Notes: generated by a model from the letters alone, not told the origin. A stretch of DNA of 64,000 nt from Eubacteriaceae bacterium (GCA_902363805.1 CABJBF010000001.1:124001-188000), one strand, 5' to 3'; counted from the first letter of the stretch, positions 1-8,762 are shown. Program-made: numbers and translations.

Positions 1-257
1 TTGTAAGAAGAGAGTGGATTGAAGGATGGTTATTAATCTCCAAGTGGCAACGTTGTTACAGAGATTTGAAAGATAACATCCTTATATATGTAGATATATT
101 AAATTATTTGCAGATGGTATTTTTGAAACACGATTTTGATTAGGTATGATAAATCGAAAGTAAAGTAAGGGAGTATAGTTTCATATAAGATTAATGATTA
201 ATGAAGTTTGATCTGCAGCTAATGAATCAATTTTAGAAGTAAGGTATTTAAATACGA
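1..257. other. Non-coding region at window start with imperfect long hairpin
   Basis: No convincing gene. Bases 22-83 form an imperfect inverted repeat: AAGGATG (22-28) pairs with CATCCTT (77-83), extended by TTAT/ATAA and an inner AATCTC/GAGATTT, with a further partial dyad in the loop. It could be a structured 3' end of a gene left of the window or a small repeat. Function unknown. Confidence 0.35.
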
Positions 258-290
258 GCACCTGATATTAATAAATGTCAGGTGCTTTGT
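258..290 (+). terminator. Rho-independent terminator upstream of guaA
   Basis: AGCACCTGA pairs with TCAGGTGCT across a 11-12 nt AT-rich loop and is followed by TTTGTTAATTT. It probably ends a transcript coming from left of the window and separates it from guaA. Confidence 0.7.
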
Positions 291-445
291 TAATTTAAGA
301 AAAGATTTATATTGTTATGGTTTTAACAATAGCCTACTTGTTTTAATATTAAAAATAATGTAGAATTGTTAATGATTTGAGAAAAATACAATTAATGATA
401 TTAATAGCATTTATCGTATTTTACAATAAATTGGTTAAAGCCATT

Positions 446-540
446 ATAGGAGAAAACAAAATGAATAAAGCTCAGTTTTAATAAATGTTTTCGAAAATTA
501 GCCAACGATTCAAGTGGAAACACATATTAATTAGGAGGAA
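446..540 (+). promoter_or_regulatory. guaA leader with short ORF, similar to a second copy at 63610
   Basis: The 5' leader of guaA contains a good Shine-Dalgarno (AGGAG at 448) followed by a six-codon ORF MNKAQF and stop (461-481), then about 60 nt to the guaA ribosome site at 533-537. By hand, 56 nt starting at 448 match 63610-63665 at about 48 positions; the second copy also has the Shine-Dalgarno and encodes MNKVHFL. Similarity continues, with gaps, to the next ribosome site. This may be a regulatory leader (leader peptide or RNA element) or a dispersed repeat. I could not fit it to a known purine-sensing aptamer. Confidence 0.4.
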
Positions 541-545
541 TTATA

Positions 546-2093
546 GTGAAGAAAGAATTAGTAATCGTACTTGATTTTGGTGGCCAGTATAATCAGCTGG
601 TTGCAAGACGAGTTCGTGAATGCAATGTATATTGTGAGATTTATTCTTATAAGACTGACATTGAAAAAATAAAAGCTATGAATCCAAAGGGAATTATTTT
701 AACCGGAGGACCTAATAGTTGTTATGAAGCTGATTCTCCAACATATTCAAAGGAATTATTTGAAATGGGAGTTCCTGTTTTAGGACTTTGCTACGGAGCA
801 CAGCTTATGATGCATGTTTTAGGAGGAAAGGTAGAACGTGCAGACGTTCGCGAGTACGGTAAAACAGAAGTAATCGTAAATAAAACAAATTCACAGATAT
901 TTGAAGGCGTTTCGCCTAAAACAATTTGTTGGATGAGTCATTTTGATTATATATCAAAGGTAGCACCTGGATTTGAAATATCATCTCATACAAAGGACTG
1001 CCCTTGTGCATCAGCAGAAAATGCAGATAAGAAACTTTATGCAATACAGTTCCATCCTGAAGTACTTCATACACAGGAAGGAACAAAGATGCTTTACAAT
1101 TTTGTTCGTGGAGTATGCCAATGCTCAGGTGAATGGAGAATGGATTCATTTGTAGAGGAATCAATTAAGGCAATCCGCGAAAAAGTTGGAGACGGAAAAG
1201 TATTGTGCGCATTATCAGGTGGTGTAGATTCATCTGTTGCAGCAGTAATGCTTTCAAAAGCAATTGGAAAACAGCTTACATGTGTATTTGTAGACCACGG
1301 TTTACTTCGTAAAAATGAAGGAGATGAAGTAGAAGCTGTATTTGGTCCTGATGGTCCATATGACTTAAACTTTATTCGTGTAAATGCACAGGAACGTTAC
1401 TATAGCAAATTAGCAGGAGTAACTGAACCTGAAAAGAAGCGTAAAATTATCGGAGAAGAATTTATCCGTGTATTTGAAGAAGAAGCAAAGAAAATCGGAG
1501 CAGTAGACTTTCTAGTACAGGGAACAATTTATCCTGACGTTGTAGAAAGTGGATTGGGTGGAGAATCAGCAGTAATCAAGTCACATCACAATGTAGGAGG
1601 ATTACCTGATTGCGTAGATTTTAAAGAAATAATCGAACCACTCCGTGACTTGTTTAAGGACGAAGTAAGAAAAGCCGGCTTAGAAATGGGCATACCTGAT
1701 TATCTTGTATACCGCCAGCCATTCCCGGGACCGGGACTTGGAATCCGTATCATCGGTGAAGTAACAGCCGAGAAAGTTAAAATGGTACAGGATGCAGACG
1801 CAATTTACCGCGAGGAAATTGCAAATGCCGGATTGGACAAAACAATCGGACAGTATTTTGTAGCGCTCACAAACATGCGAAGCGTAGGTGTAATGGGTGA
1901 TGAAAGAACATATGACTACGCCATTGCACTCCGTGCAGTAAATACTGTAGATTTTATGACAGCAGAAGCTGCAGAAATACCTTACGAAGTATTATCAAAG
2001 GTAATGAGCAGAATTATAAATGAGGTGCGAGGAGTCAATAGAGTAATGTATGATTTGACGAGTAAGCCACCTGGAACTATTGAGTTTGAATAG
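546..2093 (+). CDS. guaA: GMP synthase (glutamine-hydrolysing)
   Basis: Converts XMP to GMP using ATP and glutamine in the cytoplasm, the last step of de novo guanine nucleotide synthesis. The 515-residue protein has the usual length and order: a class I glutamine amidotransferase domain with the catalytic triad Cys82 (LGLCYGAQ), His170 and Glu172 (FHPE), then the ATP-pyrophosphatase P-loop SGGVDSS (224-230), then the GMP-synthase dimerisation domain ending KPPGTIEFE. Start is GTG with AGGAGG 8 nt upstream. The final codons of guaA form the core sequence used as an integration site by the elements downstream, and the coding sequence is intact after integration. Confidence 0.98.
   Translation: MKKELVIVLDFGGQYNQLVARRVRECNVYCEIYSYKTDIEKIKAMNPKGIILTGGPNSCYEADSPTYSKELFEMGVPVLGLCYGAQLMMHVLGGKVERADVREYGKTEVIVNKTNSQIFEGVSPKTICWMSHFDYISKVAPGFEISSHTKDCPCASAENADKKLYAIQFHPEVLHTQEGTKMLYNFVRGVCQCSGEWRMDSFVEESIKAIREKVGDGKVLCALSGGVDSSVAAVMLSKAIGKQLTCVFVDHGLLRKNEGDEVEAVFGPDGPYDLNFIRVNAQERYYSKLAGVTEPEKKRKIIGEEFIRVFEEEAKKIGAVDFLVQGTIYPDVVESGLGGESAVIKSHHNVGGLPDCVDFKEIIEPLRDLFKDEVRKAGLEMGIPDYLVYRQPFPGPGLGIRIIGEVTAEKVKMVQDADAIYREEIANAGLDKTIGQYFVALTNMRSVGVMGDERTYDYAIALRAVNTVDFMTAEAAEIPYEVLSKVMSRIINEVRGVNRVMYDLTSKPPGTIEFE
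2079..2092. other. Attachment core at the 3' end of guaA (left end of element A)
   Basis: ATTGAGTTTGAATA overlaps the last codons and stop of guaA and is repeated exactly at 15252-15265; shorter variants (GAGTTTGAGTAG) occur at 30607 and 36604. The 3' end of guaA is a recognised insertion hotspot for genomic islands. This is read as attL of the innermost element. Confidence 0.75.
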
Positions 2094-2140
2094 GAAGAAA
2101 ATAGCGGGAAGTCTTGTAGATAGGGGCTTCCTGATTTTGA

Positions 2141-2161
2141 TGTAAGCAAATTGTAAGCAAA
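2141..2161. repeat. Arm-type direct repeats, left end of element A
   Basis: TGTAAGCAAA occurs twice with an 11 bp period, 62 bp inside the core. The matching doublet near the right end is at 15134-15155. Spacing and duplication fit integrase arm-binding sites. The rest of 2094-2401 holds no convincing gene. Confidence 0.6.
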
Positions 2162-2401
2162 AATTAAGTTGTTGGATTTAGTTGGTAAAACAATTCATGG
2201 GTTAGCGTAAAAACTTGCACCATTGGTACGAGAAATGGAGAAAGATATGATAATTGTCGGCTATAAACCTCTTGCTGCGAGGTTAAAATAGTTGATCTAC
2301 AGGTTTTGATATCGTAAAAGTAGTGAGAAGGCATCTGAAACCGCATTGTATTGTGAGTTAAAGATTTCGAGAGATTACGAATTTGTACTGGAGGGAAAGA
2401 C

Positions 2402-3303
2402 GTGCTTTTATATGATTTAGTTAAAAAGTGTTCTCAGAGAGATAAATTTCAGGATAAACATGAACAATGCGAAAGTTGTTCATATGGAGAATATTGTCCA
2501 AAAGATTGCCAAAGTTGTTTGCAACATGTGCATTTTCCGCAAAATGCTCCGGCTCCAAGAAAATATGACTGTGTGCATATGGCTGATTGCTATTATTGTA
2601 AGTATGCGTACAAATATGCATCTGAAATAGTATATGGATTAAGACGTTTCAAGGAAATTAAGGATAAGAAAGAACTTAAGATTATGTCAGTTGGATGTGG
2701 ACCATGTACGGAGCTGGCAGCAGTTGATTATCTCAAGGAGCAAGGTGTACTTCATTATGAAAAATTGCAATATAGAGGAATTGACCCGTTAGAAGGTGTA
2801 TGGAAACATATTTGGAATGATGTTAGGAGTATTATGGAGATGGAATTCAGTTTTATCCAAAAGATATATTGCAATTGGTAGATATCATAGTTAAACATAG
2901 TTGGGTTCCGGATGTACTGATTTTTCAATATGTATTTTCAGATATGTATAAACATTCCGATGAAGAAGAAATAATTCAATTTATTAATAAGTTGGCTGAT
3001 TTTTTGAATTCATATGAAGAAAAGTCAATATATATATTGTGTAATGATATTAACCTCACGAAATCCAAGGGTGGGGGAAGAGAATTTTTTGATATTTTAG
3101 AGTCGAAAATTAATAAGCCCAAAATTGTGAAAAAAAGGCATTTTAATAATATTAATAGGGAACGACACTACGAATATGGAGAGCAATATAATAGTAATGT
3201 GCTTGTCTTTGATGATATATCAGATGAAATAAAAAACGCGTATAGTCCATTTGAGAGTTGTGCCAGTGCACAGATACTTATAAAAAGGGAAAGAAAGAAG
3301 TGA
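2402..3303 (+). pseudogene. Cys-rich methyltransferase-fold protein, split by a frameshift
   Basis: Two adjacent reading frames (2402-2881 and 2869-3303) together give a protein of about 300 residues. The N-terminal ~75 residues hold about a dozen Cys in CxxC-like spacings, suggesting a metal or Fe-S site. A SVGCGPCTE motif at about residues 98-106 looks like motif I of a Rossmann methyltransferase. Near 2827-2835 the frame slips: restoring one T in the AGTATTATGG run would join VRS to YYGDGIQFYPKD and remove a stop. GTG start with GGAGGG upstream. It lies 4 nt before the DUF1848 gene, so the two probably act together. Function not recognised. A sequencing error is possible. Confidence 0.55.
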
Positions 3304-3307
3304 TTAA

Positions 3308-4249
3308 ATGATATTAAGTGTAAGCAGAAGAACTGATATTCCTAATTATTATTCGGAATGGTTCTATAATAGAGTAAAAGAAGGTTTTTTATATGTTCGT
3401 AATCCTATGAATGCCCATCAGATAAGCGAAATAAAAATTACTCCTGATGTTGTAGATTGTATAGTGTTTTGGACCAAGAACCCTTCGCCAATGATGAAGA
3501 GGCTTGATGAAATCAAAAATTATAAGTACTATTTTCAATTCACGCTAACTGGTTATGGAAATGATGTTGAGGTTAACTTGCCAAATAAAAAAACAAAAAT
3601 GATTCCAGTATTTCAGGAACTATCTGAAAAAATTGGCAGGGAAAAGGTGATTTGGAGATACGATCCTATATTCTTTTCTGATAGATATACAAAAGAATAT
3701 CATTTAAAGGCATTTAAAAGTATTGCTGAGGCTTTAAGAGGATATACAGAAAAATGCGTGATTAGTTTTGTTGATATATATCCCAAAAATAGAAAGAATA
3801 TGGAAGGATTGTCTAGTTATGAATTGAACGATTATGACATGAGAGAATTTGCTAATGATTTAAGCAGGATTGCAGCTGATAATAATATTAAACTTGGAAG
3901 TTGTGCGGAAAAAATAGATTTGGACGATTGTGGCATAGTTCATAATTGTTGTATAGATAGAGAATTAATTGAAAAGATTGTTGGATGTAAACTCAATGTT
4001 GGCAAAGATAAGAATCAGCGTATAGAATGTGGCTGTGTTGAAAGTGTTGAAATAGGCACTTATAATACATGTAAAAATGGATGTGTATATTGTTATGCTA
4101 ATTATAGTTTAAAAAGCGTAGAGACAAATGTTGCAAAATACGACCCATTATCGCCACTTTTATGTGGTCAAGTCCAGAAGGATGACAAAATTACTATTAG
4201 AAAAGTTAAGTCATTGAAAGAAACACAGCTTAATATTTTTGATATATAA
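3308..4249 (+). CDS. DUF1848 family protein (radical-SAM-like)
   Basis: The 313-residue protein starts ILSVSRRTDIPNYYSEWF and continues with the FWTKNP motif of DUF1848, a family related to the spore photoproduct lyase/radical-SAM fold. A C-terminal CKNGCVYCYANY motif (about residues 256-267) gives a Cx3Cx2C cluster site as in radical-SAM enzymes. Substrate unknown. It follows the frameshifted Cys-rich methyltransferase-fold gene by 4 nt and is cargo of element A, lying between the integration site and the repressor. Confident for family, not for function. Confidence 0.75.
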   Translation: MILSVSRRTDIPNYYSEWFYNRVKEGFLYVRNPMNAHQISEIKITPDVVDCIVFWTKNPSPMMKRLDEIKNYKYYFQFTLTGYGNDVEVNLPNKKTKMIPVFQELSEKIGREKVIWRYDPIFFSDRYTKEYHLKAFKSIAEALRGYTEKCVISFVDIYPKNRKNMEGLSSYELNDYDMREFANDLSRIAADNNIKLGSCAEKIDLDDCGIVHNCCIDRELIEKIVGCKLNVGKDKNQRIECGCVESVEIGTYNTCKNGCVYCYANYSLKSVETNVAKYDPLSPLLCGQVQKDDKITIRKVKSLKETQLNIFDI

Positions 4250-4305
4250 GGGATTAACTACATTATGCGCATTGAATAATAGTTGTATAAACATCTTTTG
4301 AAAAG

Positions 4306-4344
4306 AAAACGAGAAGTTATATAGAATCTAAGCTTCTCGTTTTT
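4306..4344. terminator. Bidirectional terminator between DUF1848 and the repressor
   Basis: AAAACGAGAAG pairs with CTTCTCGTTTT, with T-runs on both strands. It sits between the convergent DUF1848 gene (+) and XRE repressor (-). Confidence 0.75.
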
Positions 4345-4356
4345 GGCGTATCTCAT

Positions 4357-4824
4357 TTATTTCTTTATCTCTTTCAATATTTTCACCCGTTCCGGGTCAG
4401 AATGATTTTTCTTAAGCAAGGTTATATATTCAAATAATTCCTCACGTGTCATATCATCTAATACAAAGAAGTCTGCGATAAGTTGATCGACTTTCGGTAA
4501 ATCGGAATAATCAAATTTCGTAAAAATGGCTGATGTACGATTGGATAGGTAGGCTTTTTTTGAACGTTGATCGGACATGCCAACCAATTTGCCAACTTCC
4601 GGAAGTGATTTATCCTCTTCATTATAGGGATTCTCATTGCATATGGTGGCAAGAGGGATGTCTAATGTATTGGCAAAGCGTAAAGCGGTATCATAGCGTA
4701 TGGGGGTGTCCCGACGGATGATAGAATAAATTGTTGGTGCTGGAACACCAGTGTTTCTGGAAAGAGTTTTTACGCTCATCTGCTTTTCGTCTAATATTTC
4801 TTTTAACACTTTTCCGTAGCCCAT
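4357..4824 (-). CDS. XRE-family HTH repressor of element A
   Basis: 155 residues starting MGYGKVLKEILDEKQMS; the ATG at 4824 is preceded by GAAAGGAAG, whereas a TTG 18 nt upstream would include that ribosome site. An N-terminal helix-turn-helix (about residues 5-58, with VKTLSRNTGVPAPTIYSII) is followed by an acidic C-terminal region. Divergent from xis/int, so probably the element's maintenance repressor, acting on the repeats around the promoter at 4968. Confidence 0.8.
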   Translation of the reverse strand: MGYGKVLKEILDEKQMSVKTLSRNTGVPAPTIYSIIRRDTPIRYDTALRFANTLDIPLATICNENPYNEEDKSLPEVGKLVGMSDQRSKKAYLSNRTSAIFTKFDYSDLPKVDQLIADFFVLDDMTREELFEYITLLKKNHSDPERVKILKEIKK

Positions 4825-4967
4825 GTTGTATCTTCCTTTCAAAAAATATAATTCAATTTTATCATGAAACCTATGAAAAGAAAAGTAAAAATGAAAGAAA
4901 GTTATTTATTTTTTATGCAGTTAATAGGATGAATAAAAATAATACGCATAAAAAATGAATAATATTA

Positions 4968-4996
4968 TTGACAAAGTACGCAACAGAGAATATAAT
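4968..4996 (+). promoter_or_regulatory. Consensus promoter for the xis-int-mobC-repA operon, with operator repeats
   Basis: TTGACA (4968-4973), 17 bp spacer, TATAAT (4991-4996): a perfect vegetative consensus. ACGCATAAAAAATGAATAAT at about 4943 and GACGCATAAATTATAAATAA at about 5007 flank it, and TTTATGCG recurs inverted at about 5039. These are good candidates for operators of the divergent XRE repressor. Confidence 0.75.
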
Positions 4997-5072
4997 GACA
5001 TTATAGGACGCATAAATTATAAATAATCAAATTCAATATTTATGCGATAATACCAGGAAGGGAGGTGCTGAT

Positions 5073-5273
5073 ATGCAACAGATACATGAGGGAAAACCGT
5101 TGTACGTCGGAGTGGACACGGTAGCATATGACTTTGGTGTAAGTCGAGCAAAAGCCTATGCAATTATCAAGGATCTCAATATGGAATTGAAAAAAGAAAA
5201 TCCAAGAGCCATTGTTGTGGCAGGAAAAGTCAATCGCATTTTTTATGAAGAATGTGCAGGAATCAGGCGATAA
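5073..5273 (+). CDS. Excisionase-like small HTH protein
   Basis: 66 residues with an HTH resembling excisionase/MerR-type DNA-binding domains (VDTVAYDFGVSRAKAYAIIK). ATG has GGGAGGTG 7 nt upstream. First gene after the 4968 promoter and immediately before the integrase, the usual place for a recombination directionality factor. The equivalent protein in element B (16211) shares the layout VSKSYAYKIVK.. VAGRVN and ends in the same way, which supports the call. Confidence 0.7.
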   Translation: MQQIHEGKPLYVGVDTVAYDFGVSRAKAYAIIKDLNMELKKENPRAIVVAGKVNRIFYEECAGIRR

Positions 5274-5304
5274 GTTGCTGAAAAGATGCAAGGAGGTGGA
5301 ACAA

Positions 5305-6408
5305 TTGGCGGTATTTCGAGATACATGGGATGGTTATAACGGAAAGGCGTGGCGTGTACAACTGCGTTATACCGACTGGCAGGGGAAAACGAGGCAGCAT
5401 ACCAAGAGAGGTTTTCGAAGTAAAAAGGAAGCGCAGGAGTATGAGCGTGAGTTTACAGCCAAAAAGAGCAGAGACATCAATATGGGATTTGCAACATTTG
5501 TAAATTTGTATTTGGAGGAAATAAAACCACAAATTCGGATTACTACATACGAAACAAAGATTCACATTGTGAAGACACATATTTTGCCGTATTTCTCGGA
5601 AAAGAATTTGTCTGAGATTGACGCAACGGATATTTTGAGATGGCAGAATGAAATGCTGCAAAAGAGAGATGAGAATGGACGAGGCTACTCAAATACTTAT
5701 TTGAGAACTGTAAACACGCAGTTGTCAGCAATCTTCAATCATGCAGTAAGATATTATGGCTTGGCGGAGAATCCATGTAAGCGGTGCAAAAAGATAGGAA
5801 AATCCAATGCAGGAGAAATGTTTTTTTGGACGAAGGATGAGTATTTGAGATTTGCCGAGGAAATGAAAACAAAACCGATTTCCTATTATGCGTTTGAAAT
5901 CCTTTACTGGACAGGAGTCCGTGTTTCGGAATTGCTGGCACTTACTCCGGCGGACTTTGATTTTGAAAATCGGAAGATGGTGATCAATAAGCAGATTCAG
6001 GTAGTTCATGGAGAAAAGAAAATAATGCCACCGAAGACGGAAAAAGGAAACCGAACCATAGATCTGCCGGATTTTTTGTGTGATGAAATTGAAGATTTGC
6101 TGGGAATGCTTTATAAACCGGATAAGGACATGCGAATTTTCAATATCACCAAAAGTTATCTTCATCATGAAATGGATCGTGGAGCGAAGGCAAGTGGCGT
6201 AAAGCGAATTCGAATTCATGATTTGAGACATAGTGCCTGTGCAGCGTTGATTGAACTTGGATTTTCGCCGGTTCAGATAGCAGAGAGGCTGGGGCATGAA
6301 TCAGAAACAGTTACGATGCGGTATGCACATTTGTATCCATCGGTACAAAAAGATATGGCAGATAAACTGAGTGTGATGCGAAAAGGAAGTGAAAATCATG
6401 GCAGATAA
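5305..6408 (+). CDS. int: Tyrosine recombinase integrase of element A
   Basis: Site-specific recombinase that would insert and excise element A at guaA. TTG at 5305 with AGGAGGTGG upstream gives a 367-residue protein; upstream in-frame codons overlap xis. Order: N-terminal arm-binding domain (WRVQLRYTDWQGK), SAM-like core-binding domain, catalytic domain with Arg in TGVRVSELLAL, HDLRH, the GHES box and a final Tyr in MRYAHLYP. All catalytic residues are visible. The integrase of element B (16411) is a clear paralogue, similar along its whole length, explaining why both chose the same target. Confidence 0.93.
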   Translation: MAVFRDTWDGYNGKAWRVQLRYTDWQGKTRQHTKRGFRSKKEAQEYEREFTAKKSRDINMGFATFVNLYLEEIKPQIRITTYETKIHIVKTHILPYFSEKNLSEIDATDILRWQNEMLQKRDENGRGYSNTYLRTVNTQLSAIFNHAVRYYGLAENPCKRCKKIGKSNAGEMFFWTKDEYLRFAEEMKTKPISYYAFEILYWTGVRVSELLALTPADFDFENRKMVINKQIQVVHGEKKIMPPKTEKGNRTIDLPDFLCDEIEDLLGMLYKPDKDMRIFNITKSYLHHEMDRGAKASGVKRIRIHDLRHSACAALIELGFSPVQIAERLGHESETVTMRYAHLYPSVQKDMADKLSVMRKGSENHGR

Positions 6409-6784
6409 AATATACAGGAGAACAACGCAGCCATCCCCTATATTAAAAAGTGATGCTGGGAAAAAGGCGCGAAAACGGAATGTTATCTTGAATTTTCGTG
6501 TAACAGAACAGGAAAAGGGTTTGATTGAAAAAAGGATAGAACTGTCCGGACTAAAGAAATCAGATTACTTTATAGAAAGCTGTCTGTATCAGAAAATTCT
6601 GGTAAAGGGTAACATTCGTACTTCGGATAAGATGAAAGAACAGCTAGCGAAAATCGCAGATGCTTTGAAAGAATCCGAAGAAGAGGATTTTTCCGACGTG
6701 TTATCTGGAGAAGATGTAATTGCTGTGAAAACGATACTTGAAATGCTTACGAAAATTGCTCAAAAGAAGGGAGGTGAAAGCTGA
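6398..6784 (+). CDS. MobC-like relaxosome accessory protein
   Basis: 128 residues; the ATG at 6398 has AAGGAAG at good distance and overlaps the end of int. The segment VILNFRVTEQEKGLIEKRIELSGLKKSDYFIE is typical of ribbon-helix-helix MobC/relaxosome proteins that bind oriT. Followed 1 nt later by the repA-like gene. Element A has no relaxase, so this protein would have to partner one in trans. Element B carries the equivalent gene at 17489. Confidence 0.65.
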   Translation: MADKIYRRTTQPSPILKSDAGKKARKRNVILNFRVTEQEKGLIEKRIELSGLKKSDYFIESCLYQKILVKGNIRTSDKMKEQLAKIADALKESEEEDFSDVLSGEDVIAVKTILEMLTKIAQKKGGES

Positions 6785-6785
6785 T

Positions 6786-7757
6786 ATGAATGAGACAAAC
6801 TTGAAAATAATCAATATGTCGGATGTTGAGTCGAAGGAAATATCGTGGCTCTGGTATCCATTTATCCCATATGGCAAACTAACAATCATTCAGGGTGATC
6901 CTGGAGAGGGAAAAACTACACTCGTATTGAATATTGCGGCAGTTCTTTCCAAGGGACAGGGGCTGGACGAACATATGAATCCGGAACAGCCGCTGCATAT
7001 TATTTACCAGACGGCAGAAGATGGCTTGGCTGATACTGTAAAGCCGAGACTTGAAAAGGCACAGGCTGACTGCAATAACATTTTTGTGATTGACGAAACG
7101 GATGTATCTCTTAGTATGCTGGATGAACGAATTGAGCAGGCAATTTTGAAGGAAAAAGCAAAGCTTATGATTCTGGATCCGATACAAGCATATCTTGGCG
7201 CCAAAATGGATATGAATCGTGCAAATGAAGCAAGAGATATGACAAAACATCTGGGGCAGGTGGCAGAACGGACCGGCTGTGCTATTGTTTTAATCGGTCA
7301 TATGAATAAAAATGCCGGCGGGAAAGTTGCCTATCGAGGAATGGGTTCCATTGATTTCTTTGCTGTGGCGAGAAGTGTGTTGCTGGTTGGCAGAGTAAAG
7401 GGACAGGAAAACCGGCGTGCCATGATACAGATAAAAAATAATCTGGCAGAACGAGGGCATGCCAAGTCCTTTGTTCTGACTGATGGAGTATTTACATGGA
7501 AAGGTGATTATGACATAACCGAGGATGAACTGGCTGGCGGATTTGCACCAAAAACCAGCAAGCAGGAAGAGGCAAAAGATTTGTTAGTTTCTTTAAGCTG
7601 CACTACAAAAGAAGCAGCAGTATCTCAGATACAGGAAAAAGCAAGAGACAGAGGCATTTCCTGGCGTACGATGGAAATGGTTAAAAAGGAACTGCAAATA
7701 AAATCCCAAAAGGTAAATAATGCCTGGTATTGGATTTTAGATAGTAAATATTTTTAG
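6786..7757 (+). CDS. RecA-fold ATPase, RepA-like helicase (AAA_25 type)
   Basis: 323 residues from the ATG at 6786, which has GGGAGGTG 10 nt upstream. Walker A GDPGEGKT (about residues 35-42), Walker B LMILDP, and a downstream HMNK segment match RepA/RSF1010-type hexameric helicases encoded by plasmids and mobilizable elements. The C-terminal 80 residues look like a winged helix. It probably unwinds the excised element at the inverted repeats directly downstream. Element B has the positional homologue at 17809. Confidence 0.75.
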   Translation: MNETNLKIINMSDVESKEISWLWYPFIPYGKLTIIQGDPGEGKTTLVLNIAAVLSKGQGLDEHMNPEQPLHIIYQTAEDGLADTVKPRLEKAQADCNNIFVIDETDVSLSMLDERIEQAILKEKAKLMILDPIQAYLGAKMDMNRANEARDMTKHLGQVAERTGCAIVLIGHMNKNAGGKVAYRGMGSIDFFAVARSVLLVGRVKGQENRRAMIQIKNNLAERGHAKSFVLTDGVFTWKGDYDITEDELAGGFAPKTSKQEEAKDLLVSLSCTTKEAAVSQIQEKARDRGISWRTMEMVKKELQIKSQKVNNAWYWILDSKYF

Positions 7758-7762
7758 TCGCA

Positions 7763-7876
7763 AGGTAACAACGCAACAATACAAGCCATAGGAAAATACG
7801 GTGTTGCAATCAAAGATTTTGAAAAATCAACACCGCAAAAGCCATTGTCGTGCATTGTTGCGTTGTTGTGTTTTGC
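7763..7876. repeat. Inverted repeats after repA: candidate replication origin of element A
   Basis: CAACGCAACAAT (7769-7780) is repeated inverted as ATTGTTGCGTTG (7854-7865). Between them GGTGTTG (7800) pairs with CAACACC (7828), with an inner GATTTT/AAAATC. The array sits exactly between repA and the 80-residue gene, the same place as the TGACGG array in element B, which has a different sequence. This fits an origin recognised by the neighbouring RepA. Confidence 0.5.
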
Positions 7877-7908
7877 TGGCAGAAAAATAACCGGAGAAAG
7901 GAAAAGAT

Positions 7909-8151
7909 ATGGAGAAAAAGAAAAATGTTACAATCCCGGAAGAGTTATTTATAGATTTAGTGAAATATTTTCTGGCAGATATTCGATGTGATGAGGATAG
8001 GATACGATCACGATTGCAGGAGAAACTGGAAGCAATGGTGAAACGGGAAGTGTATACCCGATATAAGACGGCTGCAACATCAGAGGAAAGAGAGAAGGCA
8101 AGACAAGAGTATTTGGAGAAAGTCGGTATACCGGAGAACTTCAGATGGTGA
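7909..8151 (+). CDS. Conserved 80-residue mobile-element protein
   Basis: Charged helical protein with a C-terminal block EEREKARQEYL-EK-G-PENFRW. The same block ends the 80-residue protein at 19055 in element B, so it belongs to the shared backbone. AGAAAGGAAAAG precedes the ATG. Function unknown; position after repA and the repeat array suggests a role in element replication or mobilization. Confidence 0.7.
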   Translation: MEKKKNVTIPEELFIDLVKYFLADIRCDEDRIRSRLQEKLEAMVKREVYTRYKTAATSEEREKARQEYLEKVGIPENFRW

Positions 8152-8170
8152 TTTTGGCCTATCTGTGATT

Positions 8171-8292
8171 ACAATCTCGTGGCACGAGATTGTATGTACG
8201 GCGGAGTAAAAAAGGGTTCAAGGGAGTTTTCCCTTGCAAGGACATCCAAGGATAATCCTTTGATGTGCATCCGTGTGGACACAGGATGCGTA
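8171..8292. other. Cluster of four hairpins: candidate oriT or single-strand origin
   Basis: Four stems follow one another: an 11 bp perfect dyad ACAATCTCGTG/CACGAGATTGT (8171-8193), CAAGGGA/TCCCTTG (8219-8236), ACATC-AAGGAT/ATCCTT-GATGT (8242-8266) and GCATCC-GTGT/ACAC-GGATGC (8267-8289). The region 8152-8512 has no other gene. Dense structure beside mobC/repA fits a transfer or lagging-strand origin. Inference only. Confidence 0.4.
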
Positions 8293-8383
8293 TCTTGCAA
8301 GGCATAAAAGAACAAGAAAAATGTGCATTTTATGTGCTATAAATATACATTAAAATTGATGAAAAATGGGACAAAAATGGTAT

Positions 8384-8454
8384 GTTTGGACATGATGTCC
8401 AGACATGACAGGGAAAAACAACGGTATTTTTGCGTTTGGACATGATGTCCAAAC
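8384..8454. promoter_or_regulatory. Two copies of a 21 bp palindrome: candidate operator
   Basis: The half-site GTTTGGACAT is followed by one G and its reverse complement at 8434-8454 (perfect) and 8384-8404 (one mismatch). The two centres are 50 bp apart, about five helical turns. They lie just upstream of the small gene at 8513. A dimeric regulator probably binds both sites cooperatively. Confidence 0.55.
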
Positions 8455-8512
8455 GGTAACAGATAATTTGACATTTTACACGAGTACAGCCAAAAGAAAC
8501 GGGGGAATAAAA

Positions 8513-8710
8513 GTGAATGGATTGACAGACTATCAGAACCGGCAGATGGAAAAGATGCTGAAATTTCTGCGTGGCATAGATTTGTCGCAGGAAGAAATCC
8601 AGACGTTGATATGGTTGGCAGGGTGGGAAGAAAGTACGATTGATGTTTTCTTGTCGATAATGGGTAAAGCGGTGAAAGCAAGCGGTAAACAGACTTTTCA
8701 GAAATGCTGA
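8513..8710 (+). CDS. Small protein, unrecognised
   Basis: 65 residues from a GTG at 8513 preceded by ACGGGGGAA (MNGLTDYQNRQMEKMLKFLR). A longer in-frame start at 8405 would run through one of the palindromes, so the later start is preferred. Mostly helical, with LSQEEIQTLIWLAGWEESTIDVFLSI resembling an HTH. It may be the regulator that binds the palindromes upstream. Confidence 0.45.
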   Translation: MNGLTDYQNRQMEKMLKFLRGIDLSQEEIQTLIWLAGWEESTIDVFLSIMGKAVKASGKQTFQKC

Positions 8711-8762
8711 AAAAGGGACTTTGTACAAATATGCAAATATAGAGGTGTGCTAAAAAAATATT

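Noticed and set aside
22..83. tRNA or riboswitch at the window start
   Set aside because: Only one long imperfect stem is present; no cloverleaf or known aptamer motif.
446..540. Purine riboswitch upstream of guaA
   Set aside because: The conserved purine-aptamer core and its three-way junction could not be found in the leader.
5725..6297. Minus-strand ORF of 190 codons inside int
   Set aside because: Antisense shadow of the integrase, low-complexity composition and no start signals.
8405..8512. N-terminal extension of the small gene at 8513
   Set aside because: It would translate through the second palindrome and has no ribosome site; the GTG at 8513 is better placed.
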